Positions 1-12,027 of a stretch of DNA of 64,000 bases are shown here, piece by piece (the first letter of the stretch is position 1; each line of letters opens with the position of its first letter). Source of the stretch: Triglochin maritima (lineage: Eukaryota > Streptophyta > Magnoliopsida > Alismatales > Juncaginaceae); assembly GCA_963682175.1 (NCBI GenBank), contig OY821771.1, positions 15,499,001 to 15,563,000 of the forward strand. Direction: 5' to 3'. The notes under the pieces are model-generated. The model saw only the letters and a program-made list of their open reading frames with translations. It did not search any database and had not been told where the DNA came from. A program made the translations under genes and the position numbers.

Positions 1-773
1 TGTGAGTCATTTTATCAATAAAGTTTTGTATTTCTTTCATTGTTTGTTTTATGCTCCTTTTATTGTTTGTGCAGGTTTTAGTTTAATCGTCTTTTAATTC
101 TAGCTTAGTTTTAATATGCTTTCTTTCCATAGTTTAATAATTAGTGTAATGTTTAGTGAGTAGTTCCATCCCCTTTGGGGGGTGGAGTAGATGTACATAC
201 ATGCATTAGAGAATGGGATGAATGCTTTAATTTCAATGTGTTGATTAAACATGAATGTATGCTTGCTTGTTTAGGATAGAATTTATAACTTGATGAGTTT
301 TGCCAAAATGATTAGACACCTCTCATGCTTGTTTAGGTTCTGAAATAAACAACTTGCATATGTAAATGTTAATCAACCAAGTTGGTGAATAGATTGATAG
401 GTTTTGCCATAACATTTAGACACTTCCTATGCTTGATAAACACCACCTTCATGTGCTTAAAGAATGTATTCTACACCCACCTCTTTGCTTGTGTGCACTC
501 ACTCCACCCCTTAGGGGTTTTTCCATTCCTGAAATTCCAGCACTTCTATTTTGTTCTTAGCTTAGTTTTTATTTGATCGTTTATTTCTTTGTTTCGCATT
601 TCGTACTTCTTAGCGTAGTTTAGTGTAGAGTAGCGTAACCAACTCTCTTCTCCATTATTTTCGCCACTTGATTTCGTGCAAACAAGAGGCTGCTCACCTC
701 CCTGAGGACGACCCATACTTGCCACCGCTTCATCGCGGCCGTGCACTTGCGGTTTAAATTAAAACGTTCATCA
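1..773 (+). mobile_element. 3' part of an LTR (family with conserved U5 end)
   Basis: This is the 3' portion of a long terminal repeat whose start lies before the window. It ends with TACTTGCC...CATCGCGG...GTGCACTTGCGG and then ...TTCATCA at 773. The same end motif closes every other LTR of this broad family here (ends at 27149, 32470, 37149, 43303 and 47252, and inverted at 10184). Its body resembles the LTR at 46307-47252 over several hundred bases, including the AGTAGTTCCATCC...TTTGGGG block near 150-185. Immediately after 773 a Ty3/gypsy reverse-transcriptase frame begins in mid-domain, so this LTR was inserted into an older element. Whether it is a solo LTR or belongs to a longer element cannot be seen. 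Confidence 0.7.
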
Positions 774-775
774 AG

Positions 776-2741
776 GGGTATTCTGCCATAGCCAGTTCCT
801 TAACCGAGATCTTGAAGAAGAAGATGGACTGGGAATGAATGGAGAAGTGCCAAAATGCCTTCATAAAATTAAAGAAGAAGGTAACGAAGGAACTTGTTCT
901 AATCCTACCAGATTTCACCAAGGAATTTGAGGTTCAAACTGATGCCTCGAACTTTGCAATCGGTGGAGTCTTGATGCAAGAAGGTCATCCAATAGCTTTT
1001 GAGAGTTGATAGCTAAATGAATAGAGAGAAAATACATTGTCCAAGAGAAAGAGATGACTGCAGTTGTATATTGTCTTAGAACATGGAGACACGATCTCTT
1101 AGGATCACATTTTGTGATTCAGACAGATAAGTCCAAAGCAAGCTCGATGGCATGACTTCTTAGCTGTGTTTGACTTCAAGATGGAGTACAAACTAGGGAA
1201 GGAAAACGTTGTAGCTGATGCCCTGAGTAGAAGGGCCGAGTTGGGGTCCCTCTCCAAAATTCAAGAGGATATCATGGGAGAGATCAAAGAGGGGATAATG
1301 CATGACCCCTTAGCCAAACAACTGGTGGGCCTGGTAAACGAAGGCAGGACTACAAAGTTTTGGATAGAGAATGGCATTCTCTACACTAGTGGGAGAAGAA
1401 TGTTGGTGCCAAAATGGAATCTCTTACGGAGAAGGATTATCAAGGAGTGCCACGATACAAAATGGGCTGAGCATCCTGGCCAAAAGAGGACAATGGCGTT
1501 GCTTGAAGGATCATACTACTAGCCAAAGATGAAGGAAGAGTTAGAGCTCTATGTAAATACATGTTTGGTATGCCAACAGGATAAAGGGGAACAACAATTA
1601 CCCTATGGTTTGCTTGAACTCCTACCAATCCCCCACGTCCTTGAGAAAGTTTTTCCTTGGACTTAATCTCAGCTCTGCCGAAATCAGAGGGAGCTGGGTT
1701 AATCTTGGTAGTAGTCGATCGATTTTCCAAATATGGGACCTTCATCCCTGCTCCAAAAAATTGCACAGCAGAATAAACAACAAGACTCTTCTTAAAAAAT
1801 GTAGTGAAGTTCTAGGGACTTCCTACATCCATTATAAGTGATCGTGATCCAAGGTTTACTTGGAAGCTATGGAAGGAGTTGTTTTCTATGATGGGTACTG
1901 AGTTACGCTTCTCAACCAGCTTCCACCCCCAAACTGATGGGCAAACTGAAAGGATCAATGCCTTGTTAGAAGGCTACTTGTGGCATTTTGTGGGAGCAAG
2001 CCAGAAAGATTGGGCCAAGTTGATGGACGTAGCTCAATTCTCCTACAATCTCCAACGAAGTGAGTCAACGGGAAGAAGTCCTTTCGAAATAGTCCTTGGT
2101 TCCCAACCAACAACTCCTGTTGGACTTTCAACCTCCTACAAAGGGGTGAGTCCTGGTGCCTATCATATGGCAAATGGATGGAATGAACAAACTGAGTTGG
2201 CAAGGGCCTATCTCCACAAAGCTTCAAAGAAAATGAAGAAATGGGCTGATGAGAGGAGAAGACCCAAAGCATATCAGGTGGGAGATAAAGTGATGGTAAA
2301 GCTACTGCCTCAACAGTTTAAAACCTTCAGAAAGGTGCATAAATGATTAATCCGCAAGTATGAAGGCCCATTTGAGGTGATAGGGAAAGCAGGACGAGTC
2401 TCGTACAAATTGAACCTTGCTCCCACAATGAAAATACATCTCGTCTTTCATGTAAGCAATTTGAAAGATAATCATGAAGACAAAGAAGACCCAAGGCGAC
2501 GAATATCAGAAAGAGCCCCACCTGTTGTGACCACATCCCATGAGAAGGAAGTGGATAGAATTCTAGACCACAAGATGGTGAGGAAATACGTAGTTCCCCA
2601 TAAAGCACACTATCTTGTACAATGGAAGAAACGACTACCAAGAGAAGCCACTTGGGAAGACGAAGGAAGTCTTTGGTAGTTCAGGGAGGCAATCCAGACA
2701 TACATGTCGACGAGGGTGTCTCCAGATTAGGTGGGGTAGAA
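776..2741 (+). pseudogene. Ty3/gypsy pol remnant (RT end, RNase H, integrase, chromodomain)
   Basis: Decayed pol of a chromodomain-type Ty3/gypsy element, readable in three-frame patches. About 780-900 encodes the end of reverse transcriptase (EILKKKMDWE). About 900-1170 is RNase H (LPDFTKEFEVQTDASNFAIG, then the VVADALSRR signature at 1215-1236). About 1440-1580 is the integrase HHCC zinc finger (ECH...EHPGQKRT...CLVCQQ). About 1879-2346 is the end of the integrase core ([13 protein letters not shown]) plus the C-terminal region. About 2377-2700 is the GPFEVI/chromodomain tail (YLVQWKKRLPREATWEDE). Stops and frameshifts occur throughout, and the central catalytic part of integrase is scrambled around 1600-1880. 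The reverse transcriptase N-terminus, protease and gag are absent, being upstream of the inserted LTR or lost. It cannot make a functional polyprotein. Confidence 0.85.
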
Positions 2742-3191
2742 TGAAACGCCCCAACAAAGAGAGGCAAATTGGTACATTGCTCTCTCAAGAAAAATCCCAA
2801 AACAGGAAGAAGTCAAATTGAACTTGACTTCTTAAGAAGAGAACTCAGAAACAACTTTTTCTCTTGGTAAAGCCATAAAGAAGCTTCCTAGAAAGCTAAA
2901 TATTCTCTAGCTTGAAGACCAAATGTATTTTGAGTACTTGAGTGATATTTTGTAGCTAAGATATCCAAGACAAGTGTTGGGTTGTAAATTAAGAAATACA
3001 AACTCCTCTTGTGTACTAAGAGTGATCCTCTCCTATATAAAGGGGTCCCCTCCCTTCCTTCGAAGGGCACTCATGTGTGTGTGTCCTTAACAAGTGTTGT
3101 AACTCAATCTTTGTGGATAATATAATCGCATATTGAGTCAATCTCTCAAGTGTCCCTTCAGTGTATGTGTGTGGAGTTGTTCTACTAAACA
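2742..3191 (+). repeat. Probable 3' LTR of the 776-2741 Ty3/gypsy element
   Basis: The pol frame ends just before a purine-rich stretch (GGTGGGGTAGAA), followed by TGAAACGCCCC, which is a plausible polypurine tract and LTR start at 2742. A TATA box (CTATATAAAGGGG, 3033-3045) sits where a U3 promoter is expected. The end at about 3191 (...CTAAACA) is a guess because no second LTR copy is in view for comparison. Confidence 0.45.
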
Positions 3192-3419
3192 TTTAACCAG
3201 AGAGGGAGAGAGTGAAGAGGCTGTCAAATCCAAGCAACTCAAGGGAGTTAGCGATTTGGACCGCACGTTTCCCTCTGCCGGATAAGTTCTCGGCTTCTTC
3301 AAGGACTTGCATCTTCTCTTGATGTGCAAAAAGACTTGATTGTTGCTCATTTGATTTCTGTAATAATACAGGCCCATCCATGGTGAGGTTTAAAGAAATG
3401 TCCTCCTCCAAAGCAATTT

Positions 3420-4604
3420 CCTAACGCAATGGGTTGTTGAGGCCTACAAGGCCCACAAAAACAAAGTGGAAAAGGGCTAATGCCTTGTTGGGCATTTTGT
3501 GGGCTTGAAGGTTGGTGGGTAATATTTTGTGAGAAACCTTGTGTGTATATTTTATATTTTTTTAGTATGGTTGTGGTGTATTAAACACGCAAGGGACGTA
3601 TCATCTTCACAGGCACAATAGAACCACAAATATAACACTTCCTTTCTTTGGATCTTATTTTGTTTCGTACAAAGGTTTCCTTTGTGTTTTTGATGTTAGA
3701 GTTTGGAGGGGGCAATAATTTCTCAAATTACCCTACATACCACAACAAAAACACCTTTTCTTGCCAAAATCTTTAATGAAATCAGCGGATTTCTCCTTTT
3801 CCCCCCTTAGTTTATTAACCATTCTTATGACATAGCTAGATGGTTGTCTGCATTTAACAAAAGCAAACACCAGATTTGGAGGTGTCAATGCGACTACCTA
3901 ATCTTAGGTAGGAATGCGAATGGTAATTTGTAATCCAAGTAACTTATCCGAAAATTAAAATTTACTTTGTATTTGATAAAGAAGTTTACCGAATACAATT
4001 TGGAATTGAATTTGGTCTTTTAAACTGCCGATTTCAAATTCGTATATATGTCATACCATATCCGAAATTCCAATTATTGGATCCAATGTATGTGGTAATT
4101 AATAGTTACCTGATGAGTTAATAAAAACAACTACGCTAATCATTTATAAATATAAACATTATAGAATGCAAAAAAAAATTAAAATATAATTTTTTGAAGA
4201 CATCTTTTCAAAATATTTAAGATGATAGAACAAAAATATATATAAAGAATGTGTTATGAAAATTTGAATATGTGTTATGGAAGTAACTCGACAATACCTT
4301 TGTATCTTTTAATATCAACCAATTTCAACCTTATTTTTTTGTATATGCACCAGAGATGCCAACTGTTATATTTGTCTTGTATATAGACAAATTCGTTACC
4401 GAATTCGAATCCAAAATCCGTTACCGAATCTGATTTCATATTGAAAATGAATTAGATTTTCCAAATTTGAATTCAATTTTTTTCCCGTTAATTCAAATCA
4501 AAATTCAGATATTATTAGAAATCAAGATAAACGTGGTTCCATTTAACATTTGGTGAATAAAATTCAGAAAAAAGAAAAAAATTACTCTTTCTACCATCAT
4601 AAAA
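3420..4604. other. No gene recognised; AT-rich decayed sequence
   Basis: I see no coding pattern here. From about 3900 to 4560 the sequence is rich in degenerate ACCGAATTCGAATCC-like words, probably an old repeat. Nothing can be assigned to a family. Confidence 0.4.
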
Positions 4605-4950
4605 CACTACTGGAACATAAGGGTATTATGTTGCCCTGACTACGTCAGAATTGGAGAATTCAAGGTGGTATTAGGCGATTCACGGTGGCAACTTAAAATC
4701 CGACATGATATTAGACTTACCACGTCGGTCGAAATATGTTCTACGTGCATGGACGTGTTTTTGTCTTATATATCACGTCGGCAAGCTTACAACCGACGTG
4801 AATGTTCGCATTACCACGTCAGTCGTTATATGTTTGACGTGCACTGACGTGATTTTAGGCTTATCATGTCGAATATTTTACGACCGGCGTTAATGTCTGT
4901 GTTATCGCGCCTGCCGTATTATGTTCACTGAAAATGGACGTGTTATATTT
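4605..4950 (+). mobile_element. CACTA (En/Spm) 5' terminus with subterminal palindromes
   Basis: Begins with CACTACTGGAA at 4605, the conserved terminus of plant CACTA elements. The following 350 bp hold several copies of a CACGTCGG...CCGACGTG motif in both orientations (about 4719-4770, 4786-4801, 4815-4853). These short inverted subterminal repeats are where the CACTA TNPA-type protein binds in characterised elements. A transposase pseudogene follows in the same orientation at 5648. No matching 3' terminus (CCAGTAGTG) was found in the window, so the other end is lost or unrecognisable. Confidence 0.75.
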
Positions 4951-5265
4951 TGGCCATTGTAGCCCAATATTTCCCAAGCATTTGTCATCTATTGACCGAA
5001 TACATTTCATTTGTCCGAACTGGTGATTCTAGTTAATGGTTTCGGTGGAGCGAATTGTGTTCCGTCGTCTGGTTAGCACATTATGTCCATATAGGGATTA
5101 ATGACGTCGTTGCTTAGGTCAGCCGACGTGGTAAACTCTAATTTTTTTAAGTAAATTCTAATATTACGTTGTCATATTTAATAAGCAACCCAAAATCACA
5201 CACACAAACTCACAAACCGAGTTACGAGCTTGGTGCGCAAACCCCCATTTTTCCCCATCCCCTTT

Positions 5266-5400
5266 GTTAGCTCCACCGACCGATCAACCCGTTCAGACGG
5301 ACTTGCCCCGACCAATCACCCATCCCCCTTGTCAGCTCCACCCGACCGATCGACCCATTCAAACCAGTTAGCCCCGACCGATCACCCCTCACGACTAGCC
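5266..5400 (+). repeat. Two-copy tandem repeat of about 64 bp
   Basis: Two imperfect units starting near 5268 and 5331, each with AGCTCCACC, CGACCGATC, CCCGACC and ATCACCC words. It lies in the leader of the CACTA transposase pseudogene. Confidence 0.6.
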
Positions 5401-5647
5401 CCGACCATCTTTTACATCCAGCACTTGCTCACCAAGGTGCGATCAATGCTTCCATTTTTGCAATGACATTTAATTACTCTAACTCGTTTTAATTAGTTCC
5501 CAGGGACCATATATCAATTTTTTGTTTGTTTTTGAAATTTATAATGGAATGATAATTTATGGACTCAAATTGAATCTTTTAGAGGGCTAAGAATCGAAAT
5601 TTATATCTATCTTTACATTGAGATTGTTCATCTTGATGTGTAGAAAA

Positions 5648-7040
5648 TTATGGATTGAAAATGGATTCTCGCTAGTAGATTGAGTGATGAGTATGAGGTT
5701 GGGGTTGCTGAATTCCTACAATTTGCCCTGAAGAATGCATATAATAGAAATGGAGAAAGGTCGTATGTTCATGTAGGAGTTGTTTTACCATATTCTTACG
5801 AGATGTAAAAGAGATAAAAGGTCATTTGTTCGAAAAAGGTTTAAGAATATATTTGTTGGATATGGCATGATGAAAATGAAATAAGCACCAAAGAAGAAGG
5901 TGATCATAGTGACCGGTTAGAGGATATGATCTGAGATGTTGTCGACAATTATTGTGATAAACCCGTTGTACTTGGCAGTCTATTGTTTGACAATGAAAAA
6001 CCTTTGTATCCAGGTGCACCGAGTTCAGTTGCTTGTCCGCAGTTTTAAGGTTGTATACCTTGAAAACAACAAACAATTGGAGTGTTGTCAGTTTCATTGC
6101 CCTACTGAAGTTGTTTGAAGAGATTCTTCCAGATAGCAAAGAACTTTCGGATCATACCTATGAGGCTAAAAAGATATTGTATCGCATGGGATGAAGTAAA
6201 GGAAAATACATGCATGTCCTAATGATTGTATACTCTGTATGGGTGATTCTGAAAACTTGCATTATTCTCTTGTTTGTAATGTCTCATTATACAAAGAAAA
6301 TAAAAATATGAGTGCTGGTGAGAATGGAAAACTACGAGCCCCCTGGAAGGTATTGTGGTATCTTCTGATAATTCCAAGGTTGAAGGGTTTGTTTGCATGT
6401 TCTGATGACTCGAAGAACTTGACATGACATGCAGATCGAGGGACAATGAATGATCTGTTACTTTGACATCCTGCAGATTCTTCCTAATGGAAGAAAATCA
6501 GTTCCGACTTCCTATTATTTGGTGAGAAATCTAGAAACCCCTGTGTACTGATGGAATGTATCCTTATGGTAGTTTGAGTAGCCTTCATAGTTCGTGGCAT
6601 GTTTTGCTTGTTATTTACAATCTCCCACCGTGGTTAATCATGAAATGTAGATACATGATGTTGTCGTTAATGATCTAGTATAGAGGATAAGGGGACCTGT
6701 AATTTTTTACCACCAACTTGTTACACATTGTCCAGAAAAAGAGAAGATAACTTTGTGTCAAACTCTACACGGTGTCAAAGTCCTGTAGAAAGATTTGAAA
6801 CTTCTTGGTTTAAAGTCTCATGATTGTCATGCAGTGATGCAGTAGCTTCTGCCTGTTTCTATTAGATTGATGTTGTTGAAACACGTGAGCATGCTATTAT
6901 CAAACTTTGTTTTTTCTTCAACAAGATTTGTGGCAAAGTACTTGATCTGATCTACTTGGATAAGTTGCAGCATGAAGTGGTTGTTAGAGAATCATGTGGA
7001 AAGTGGATTCTGAGAGTTAAAAGGGAAGCAATGGAAAACA
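5648..7040 (+). pseudogene. CACTA TNP2-type transposase, degenerate
   Basis: Frame-broken remnant of the CACTA transposase. Order of recognisable blocks: near 5658 a MDSR start with a transposase-associated domain (SDEYEVGVAEFL, then the GHLF.KGF-like block at 5820-5880); near 5990 the KPLYPG motif; near 6120-6235 the TYEAKKIL...IHACPNDCILY block; near 6340-6430 APWKVLWYLLIIPRLKGLFAC and WHADRG; near 6470 HPADS; near 6600 an NLPPWL-like block; near 6815-6960 SHDCH...LLPVSI followed by a block corresponding to LCFFFNKLCGKVID. This is the standard domain order of TNP2 proteins. Every block contains stops or frameshifts. Family assignment is firm; function is lost. Confidence 0.85.
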
Positions 7041-7049
7041 AATCCAGCA

Positions 7050-9000
7050 TAATTTAAATTATGTTAACGAAAATCTATCGTTTTGTGCATATTACTGAAA
7101 TTTACTATAAAATGTAAAAACAATGTAATTTCGTTATTGGTATTAACAAATAGTGAAGGAGATAAATGAACATTAAATCAATTACAAAAAATAATATAAG
7201 AACACAAATATAAATAATTAAGGATAACGTTTTAATCCAGTCAAATGTAACAAAAATTAAAACTACAATTCAATAAAAAATTGCACAGTTTGCTCCTTCA
7301 AGAAGAGTTCTCTTTCTGTCGTGTGCAATGTCGATAAAAGAGAGGAGTTAGTCTCATTATACGAAATTCAAATGACAAATGAAAAAATACAATTCAATTT
7401 CGAATCATGCATGGAATCACAAGTCGGAACCACCGAATAAAATTTAATATTTGTTATATACAAACATATGAAGGCAAGCAAGAACAGAAAAAAGACAATA
7501 TATGATAAACTTTACACTTCACTATCAAACAAGACATGCTAATTTTTTGTTGTGATGAAATGAGCACATGAAAACAAGTGTAGAAAGAAAATATGAAATG
7601 CCTATTTCAATGGTCGAAGGTGTTGTGTTTACAAATACTACAATGCACGTAAGAGTTGGTGAGATCTCACTGCATTTTGTCAATCTTTTCAACATTTTCT
7701 ATATTTTTTTTAAGGAAGCAGCGATGGTGATTAAGAAAATTTCCGCACCAACCAAGATTCAACACAAGGAAGTACCAAACACAAAAAATTAACTGCAGAG
7801 GAACATATTAAACCTATCAATAAATACCTATATTAAAGGGAATTTTAGGAAGGTAATATGCTACATGCGTATTTAGCATTTTTCACAAGAAAAGTTCCAA
7901 TATGCTTCTTGTTATTTGTTCAACATATAGACATACCAACACCACATACATTTTTTTATAAATAAACAAAGGTTTATACCGGCCGGAGGAGACATCACTA
8001 GCGGTGGCAAGAGGCGATGAGGCAAGGTTGGAGAGGATCATACCGGGAGGGGGGTGAACATTTTCACTTTTCCGAATATCCCCTAACCCTAAACCCTAAA
8101 TTTTCACTTTTCCAAGATATACACAATCATAGGGAAAATACTAGGTCAACCTGTCAAAAGAAAAATATTTTCTTATCCATTGGTTTCCAATTGCACAAAC
8201 CCCCTAAATGGACAGACCCCGACTGTTAATTAAGGACACAACCTCTACTATTTAAGGGAGAGACCACGACGAACCTAAGACGACTAAACTGTGGGGGTCG
8301 AAAGCTTGATTTAAACAAAATAAAGAAAACCCTAGACTAGTGAAAATGACTACGGTGTTTTAAAGATGACCTACTAACCAGCTTTCTATCTCTGGTACTT
8401 GGGTCTTCCTTGTTTGAGACTTTCATGTTTGATGTCATATCTTCGATTTTTTTTTGTTGGAGGCAGTGACTCGGCGTAGTGGTGGAAGATTTATGGTTTG
8501 TTTTTAAAATAAAAGACAGTTCTTTGAAAAGTTGTAGTTTAGCCTAGTTTTATTGTTATGGAAAGAATCATTCCAACCACCATTTTGGGAAACCAACTGT
8601 TTCCCACTCTATCATGGATTTTTTTCATTGCTTTAAAATATCCAAAACAAATCCTCAAAATTGGTTGACGTGGCTGGTGAGTGGTGACATGCGGTGTTCA
8701 TGTATCAGTCATCCTTCAAACATTCATTGTATGAGTCCATGTATAGGGTACACATGTGGTTTAAGGACCCTTTCGACTTTTAAAGAACATACTCGTGTGC
8801 TTTAAAGGACATACATATCTTTATAGTGCTAATTGTATTTGTCCATTACATCTATATATATCAAGCATCCATTTTGTAATTGTGTTACAAGCTAATTTTG
8901 TAGAATTTTTCCAATCCATATTCTTGAATTCCGTCATTTATTAAAAAATCCATATTAATCTTTAACTTTTTGTTGCATATAATCTTGTCTTGTCTTACAT
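7050..9000. other. No gene recognised; AT-rich intergenic or decayed repeat
   Basis: No coding block was recognised. A short stretch near 8083-8101 reads CCCTAACCCTAAACCCTAAA, three plant-telomere-like heptamers, too short to mean an internal telomere tract. Several microhomologous AT-rich stretches are present, none assignable. Confidence 0.4.
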
Positions 9001-9130
9001 TGACCGTTTTAGCACAATATTTCCCAAGCATTTGTCTTATATTGACAAAATGCATTTTAGTTGTCTGAACTTGTGATTCGACTTAGAGATATCGGGGAAC
9101 CAAAATGGGTTCGGGTGACCGCATACTATA
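9000..9130 (+). repeat. Diverged second copy of the 4953-5090 sequence
   Basis: CAATATTTCCCAAGCATTTG occurs at both sites, and similarity continues for roughly 110 bp at about 70 percent by eye. The first copy lies in the leader of the CACTA pseudogene. The second lies upstream of the transposon-associated ORF starting at 9502. Confidence 0.6.
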
Positions 9131-9501
9131 GGTTTTCAATGCTTTCCGATGAAAATGAAAATTGGATATAGATTCGGTGCACAAACAAGTGAAACAACCA
9201 CTTCCAAAGACGTCCGTTCCAAACTTCCATATGCGAATTTAGAATTCATTGTCCACACATTTCGGAGGACGAAACCAGTTGCGGTTGACTGAGGTGCTGC
9301 GGAATTTAGCCGTAGGAGCTCCCAATGGTTATCCGTACCATTAATGAACGACCATTGGACGTGAATTTTCCAATTCTCCCTTGATGTTTTCTATATTAAC
9401 AAGTCCCCATTCACTCTTTTTTATCCATATTTTCTACTAACATTCTAAACTCTTTCTTCTACTCAATTTCTTCTAATCCTTACTATCTTCACTACTTTTC
9501 A

Positions 9502-11990
9502 ATGGCTCCTAAGAATGTTGTTGCCTAATAGAAATCGACGACCCCGACCGAGAAGAAAGGCAAGAAGTTGGTCCCTCCGGTGAAGAAAAGTCGTCTTAAT
9601 CCCGACATCCCATCCACCTCGACGACACTGGTGGAAGAAATTCCCGAAGAGCTCTTCCCATACTCTCCATCCGACATCTTCATCCACCAAAAGATGGAGC
9701 GACAGTTCTATCGATTAGCAGTGCCAATCCTATTCTGAAGTGGAAGATCGTAATTAATGATCTCAAGGAAATCAACCTCTCAAATTTTCTCAACAAAGAT
9801 CATCTGGGTGATTTCTTTGAAGACAAGCTTCCGGTGAAGTTTTCCTTTGAAAATTGCTAGCAATTTTATGCCAATCTTGTACAAATTAGCGCATAAGATG
9901 ACACTCAAAAGGACCTCACATCCAAAATCAATGGTGTTTCTTTCACTCTCACCGCCTCACTTCTTGGGGAAATAATCATCCCCGAAGTGCGAGAGACGAC
10001 ATTTATGACTTGTCTTGGGAGAAGGTATGTGGCTCCATCGATCAATTTGTCGATGTTACCAAACCAATGGTGCCACCACAACAATAGCTCTTCGTCACTC
10101 ATCTACTAATCATTGGTAAAGTCCTTTGCCAATTTATCTCCAACAATCTGTTTGTTCGCAAAGGTCATCAAGAAGATCTTGGTTGATTGATTCAGTTATA
10201 ATACCGTAAGTGCACGACATCGATGAAGACGTGACAAGTACGGGTCATGTCCACAAAGAGCGTGTGCGAGTCGGAGTTCACAATACTCGAGTGGGAAAGG
10301 AAAAGAGAGAGATGAGATCTAATTACACTACGATGTGTACTAAATCAGAAAACGAACGATAAAAATAAACCCCTTAGGGGGTATAGAAAGAATGCGGAAA
10401 TGAGAATGTGTGTATGTGTGTATCTTGATTGGTGTTCATCACAACATGTAATTAATGAAATCCATAAAACCAAATACAACTTTCTCTTCACATGAAATAA
10501 GATAAAACATTATCATTAAAACGTACAAGACAATAATTGAGATGACGCTAACATGAAATGCATAATGACCAAACCCCACTATGTCTTCACATGAAATAAG
10601 ATTTAACACAATCATCAAAACATTCAAGACATTAATTAGGATGAGGCCAACATGAGCACATGCATACACATGTTATGTTTCCTCCTTATCCACTCCATCA
10701 TTATCCCCACCTCATCATTTCCTATAAAGTAGGCCCACTAATCTAAGCATGTGCTAAGCATCACTTAAGAGCATTAACACATCAAAGATAAGAATGAAAA
10801 TCCCATTCAATGGTTATGAAACTGATGTGAGGTTCAAAGGTTATGATTAGCACACACACTTAATACATCAAATAATCACATCACCTTCTTCTTCACCCCC
10901 AATGGGGATGGACTACTCCCTACTCATCTCTAAACTCAATAAACATATAAACAATCCAAAACCATAATGGAAATGTACAAAACTAAATTAAAATGAAAGA
11001 TTACAAGGTTGCTCATCTTCTGCTCCTCTACACTACTAATTAAGAAACTAAAACCTACTCTACTAAACAAGAAAGAAAACTAATCTAAGAAGGAGATGGA
11101 GGAAGAAGAAGAAGAAGAAGAAGAAGAAAGGAGGCATTACAAGTCTATTTATAGAAGAAATAAGGATTTTGATGGATCTGAAAGCAATTTGACGGTTGTA
11201 ATAACTTTCTCTATAGTCTGGTGCACCAATATAATCAAGACAAAGCCACGGGAGAAATTTGGGCCAAATTAAAGCAAATTCATCAGCCAATGGCGGATTG
11301 TTTGTTTCTGATCTAGCCTATTTTTATCCAGCAACTTAAATGTTGTATTTTGCACGTGGGGTGCACTCCTGATCTGCTTGTTCGAGCCCGTTTGTCTGTC
11401 AATCCCAAATACTCCTCAAGATAATGGTTTTGAAGGTTTTTGCGCCTGAAATATTTTTCGTGCGTTCAGGTCCCTCTGGATTTCATCTCGGTCCTTCCTG
11501 ATTTGCAGATGGGTCCTTGTGCATGACAAACATGTCCACTTTGCTTCATTAAGTCATTTCTTCTTGCATTTCAGTCCTTTTCTCTTCCTTTCTCTTCTTT
11601 ATTACCTAACACCTAAACCACAACAAACAAACACTCGAGTAGCACAAAATTGGGGTAAAATAAATGATATATAGCATCAATGCGATGTATGATATGCTAC
11701 TAATCATCGGTCATCAAATGATGAAATGGTTATTCAATCTTTGCACTAGGACTCGCACAAGTTGGCATCTCTTCATTATCAATCACATGTGATATGTCTC
11801 TCACCGCAAGCTTATTTTTTGTTCTTTTTTTATGATCATCTCCCTTATTGGCGAACACTCAAAGTTGGCTCTGACTCCGATTTGTTTAAATCATCTCGAA
11901 CTGTAATTGACAAATACGTATCTATGATGTGTTAATTTGAGTTGTGCATAATATTAGTTTGTTAATCATCAAAATTAAGAGTAACGAGGC
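9502..11990 (+). pseudogene. Plant transposon-associated ORF (FYANL-type), interrupted by a solo LTR
   Basis: Starts with MAPKN at 9502 (two stops follow), then a Pro/Lys-rich N-terminus. Next comes a FYANL motif near 9866 with GVSFTLTASLLGEII at 9930-9977. The frame continues to FISNNLFVRKGHQEDL just before 10184 and resumes with GHQMMKWLFNLC after the LTR (11712 onward), then LPYWRTLKVGS near 11835-11870. This layout resembles the plant transposon-protein family annotated in Pfam as a transposase-like domain; I assign it by pattern, not by search. Joining across one copy of the target duplication keeps the frame, so the LTR is a later insertion. Scattered stops show the ORF was already decaying. 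Confidence 0.6.
10184..11706 (-). mobile_element. Solo LTR (1523 bp), minus strand
   Basis: On the minus strand it starts TGATTAGTAGCATATC and ends at 10184 after the shared U5 end motif (GTGCACTTACGGTAT). Flanks are TTGGT (10179-10183) and TCGGT (11707-11711), a 5-bp duplication with one change. The host ORF runs in frame from one flank to the other, which supports a clean insertion and LTR-LTR recombination. A TATA box on the minus strand (CTATAAATAGA, about 11143-11154) and a GAA-rich microsatellite at 11102-11128 are present. Confidence 0.88.
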
Positions 11991-12027
11991 CAAAGAGCCA
12001 ACATGAAGCACCCATCAAAATAGCTAT

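Noticed and set aside
3193..3411. 72-residue minus-strand open frame (MEEDISLNLTMDG...)
   Set aside because: Looks protein-like (LEEAENLSGRGKRAV) but I recognise no domain, and it lies at the edge of a probable LTR. Could be a fragment of a captured gene; not supportable.
8083..8101. Interstitial telomere repeat
   Set aside because: Only about three CCCTAAA-like units; too short to separate from chance.
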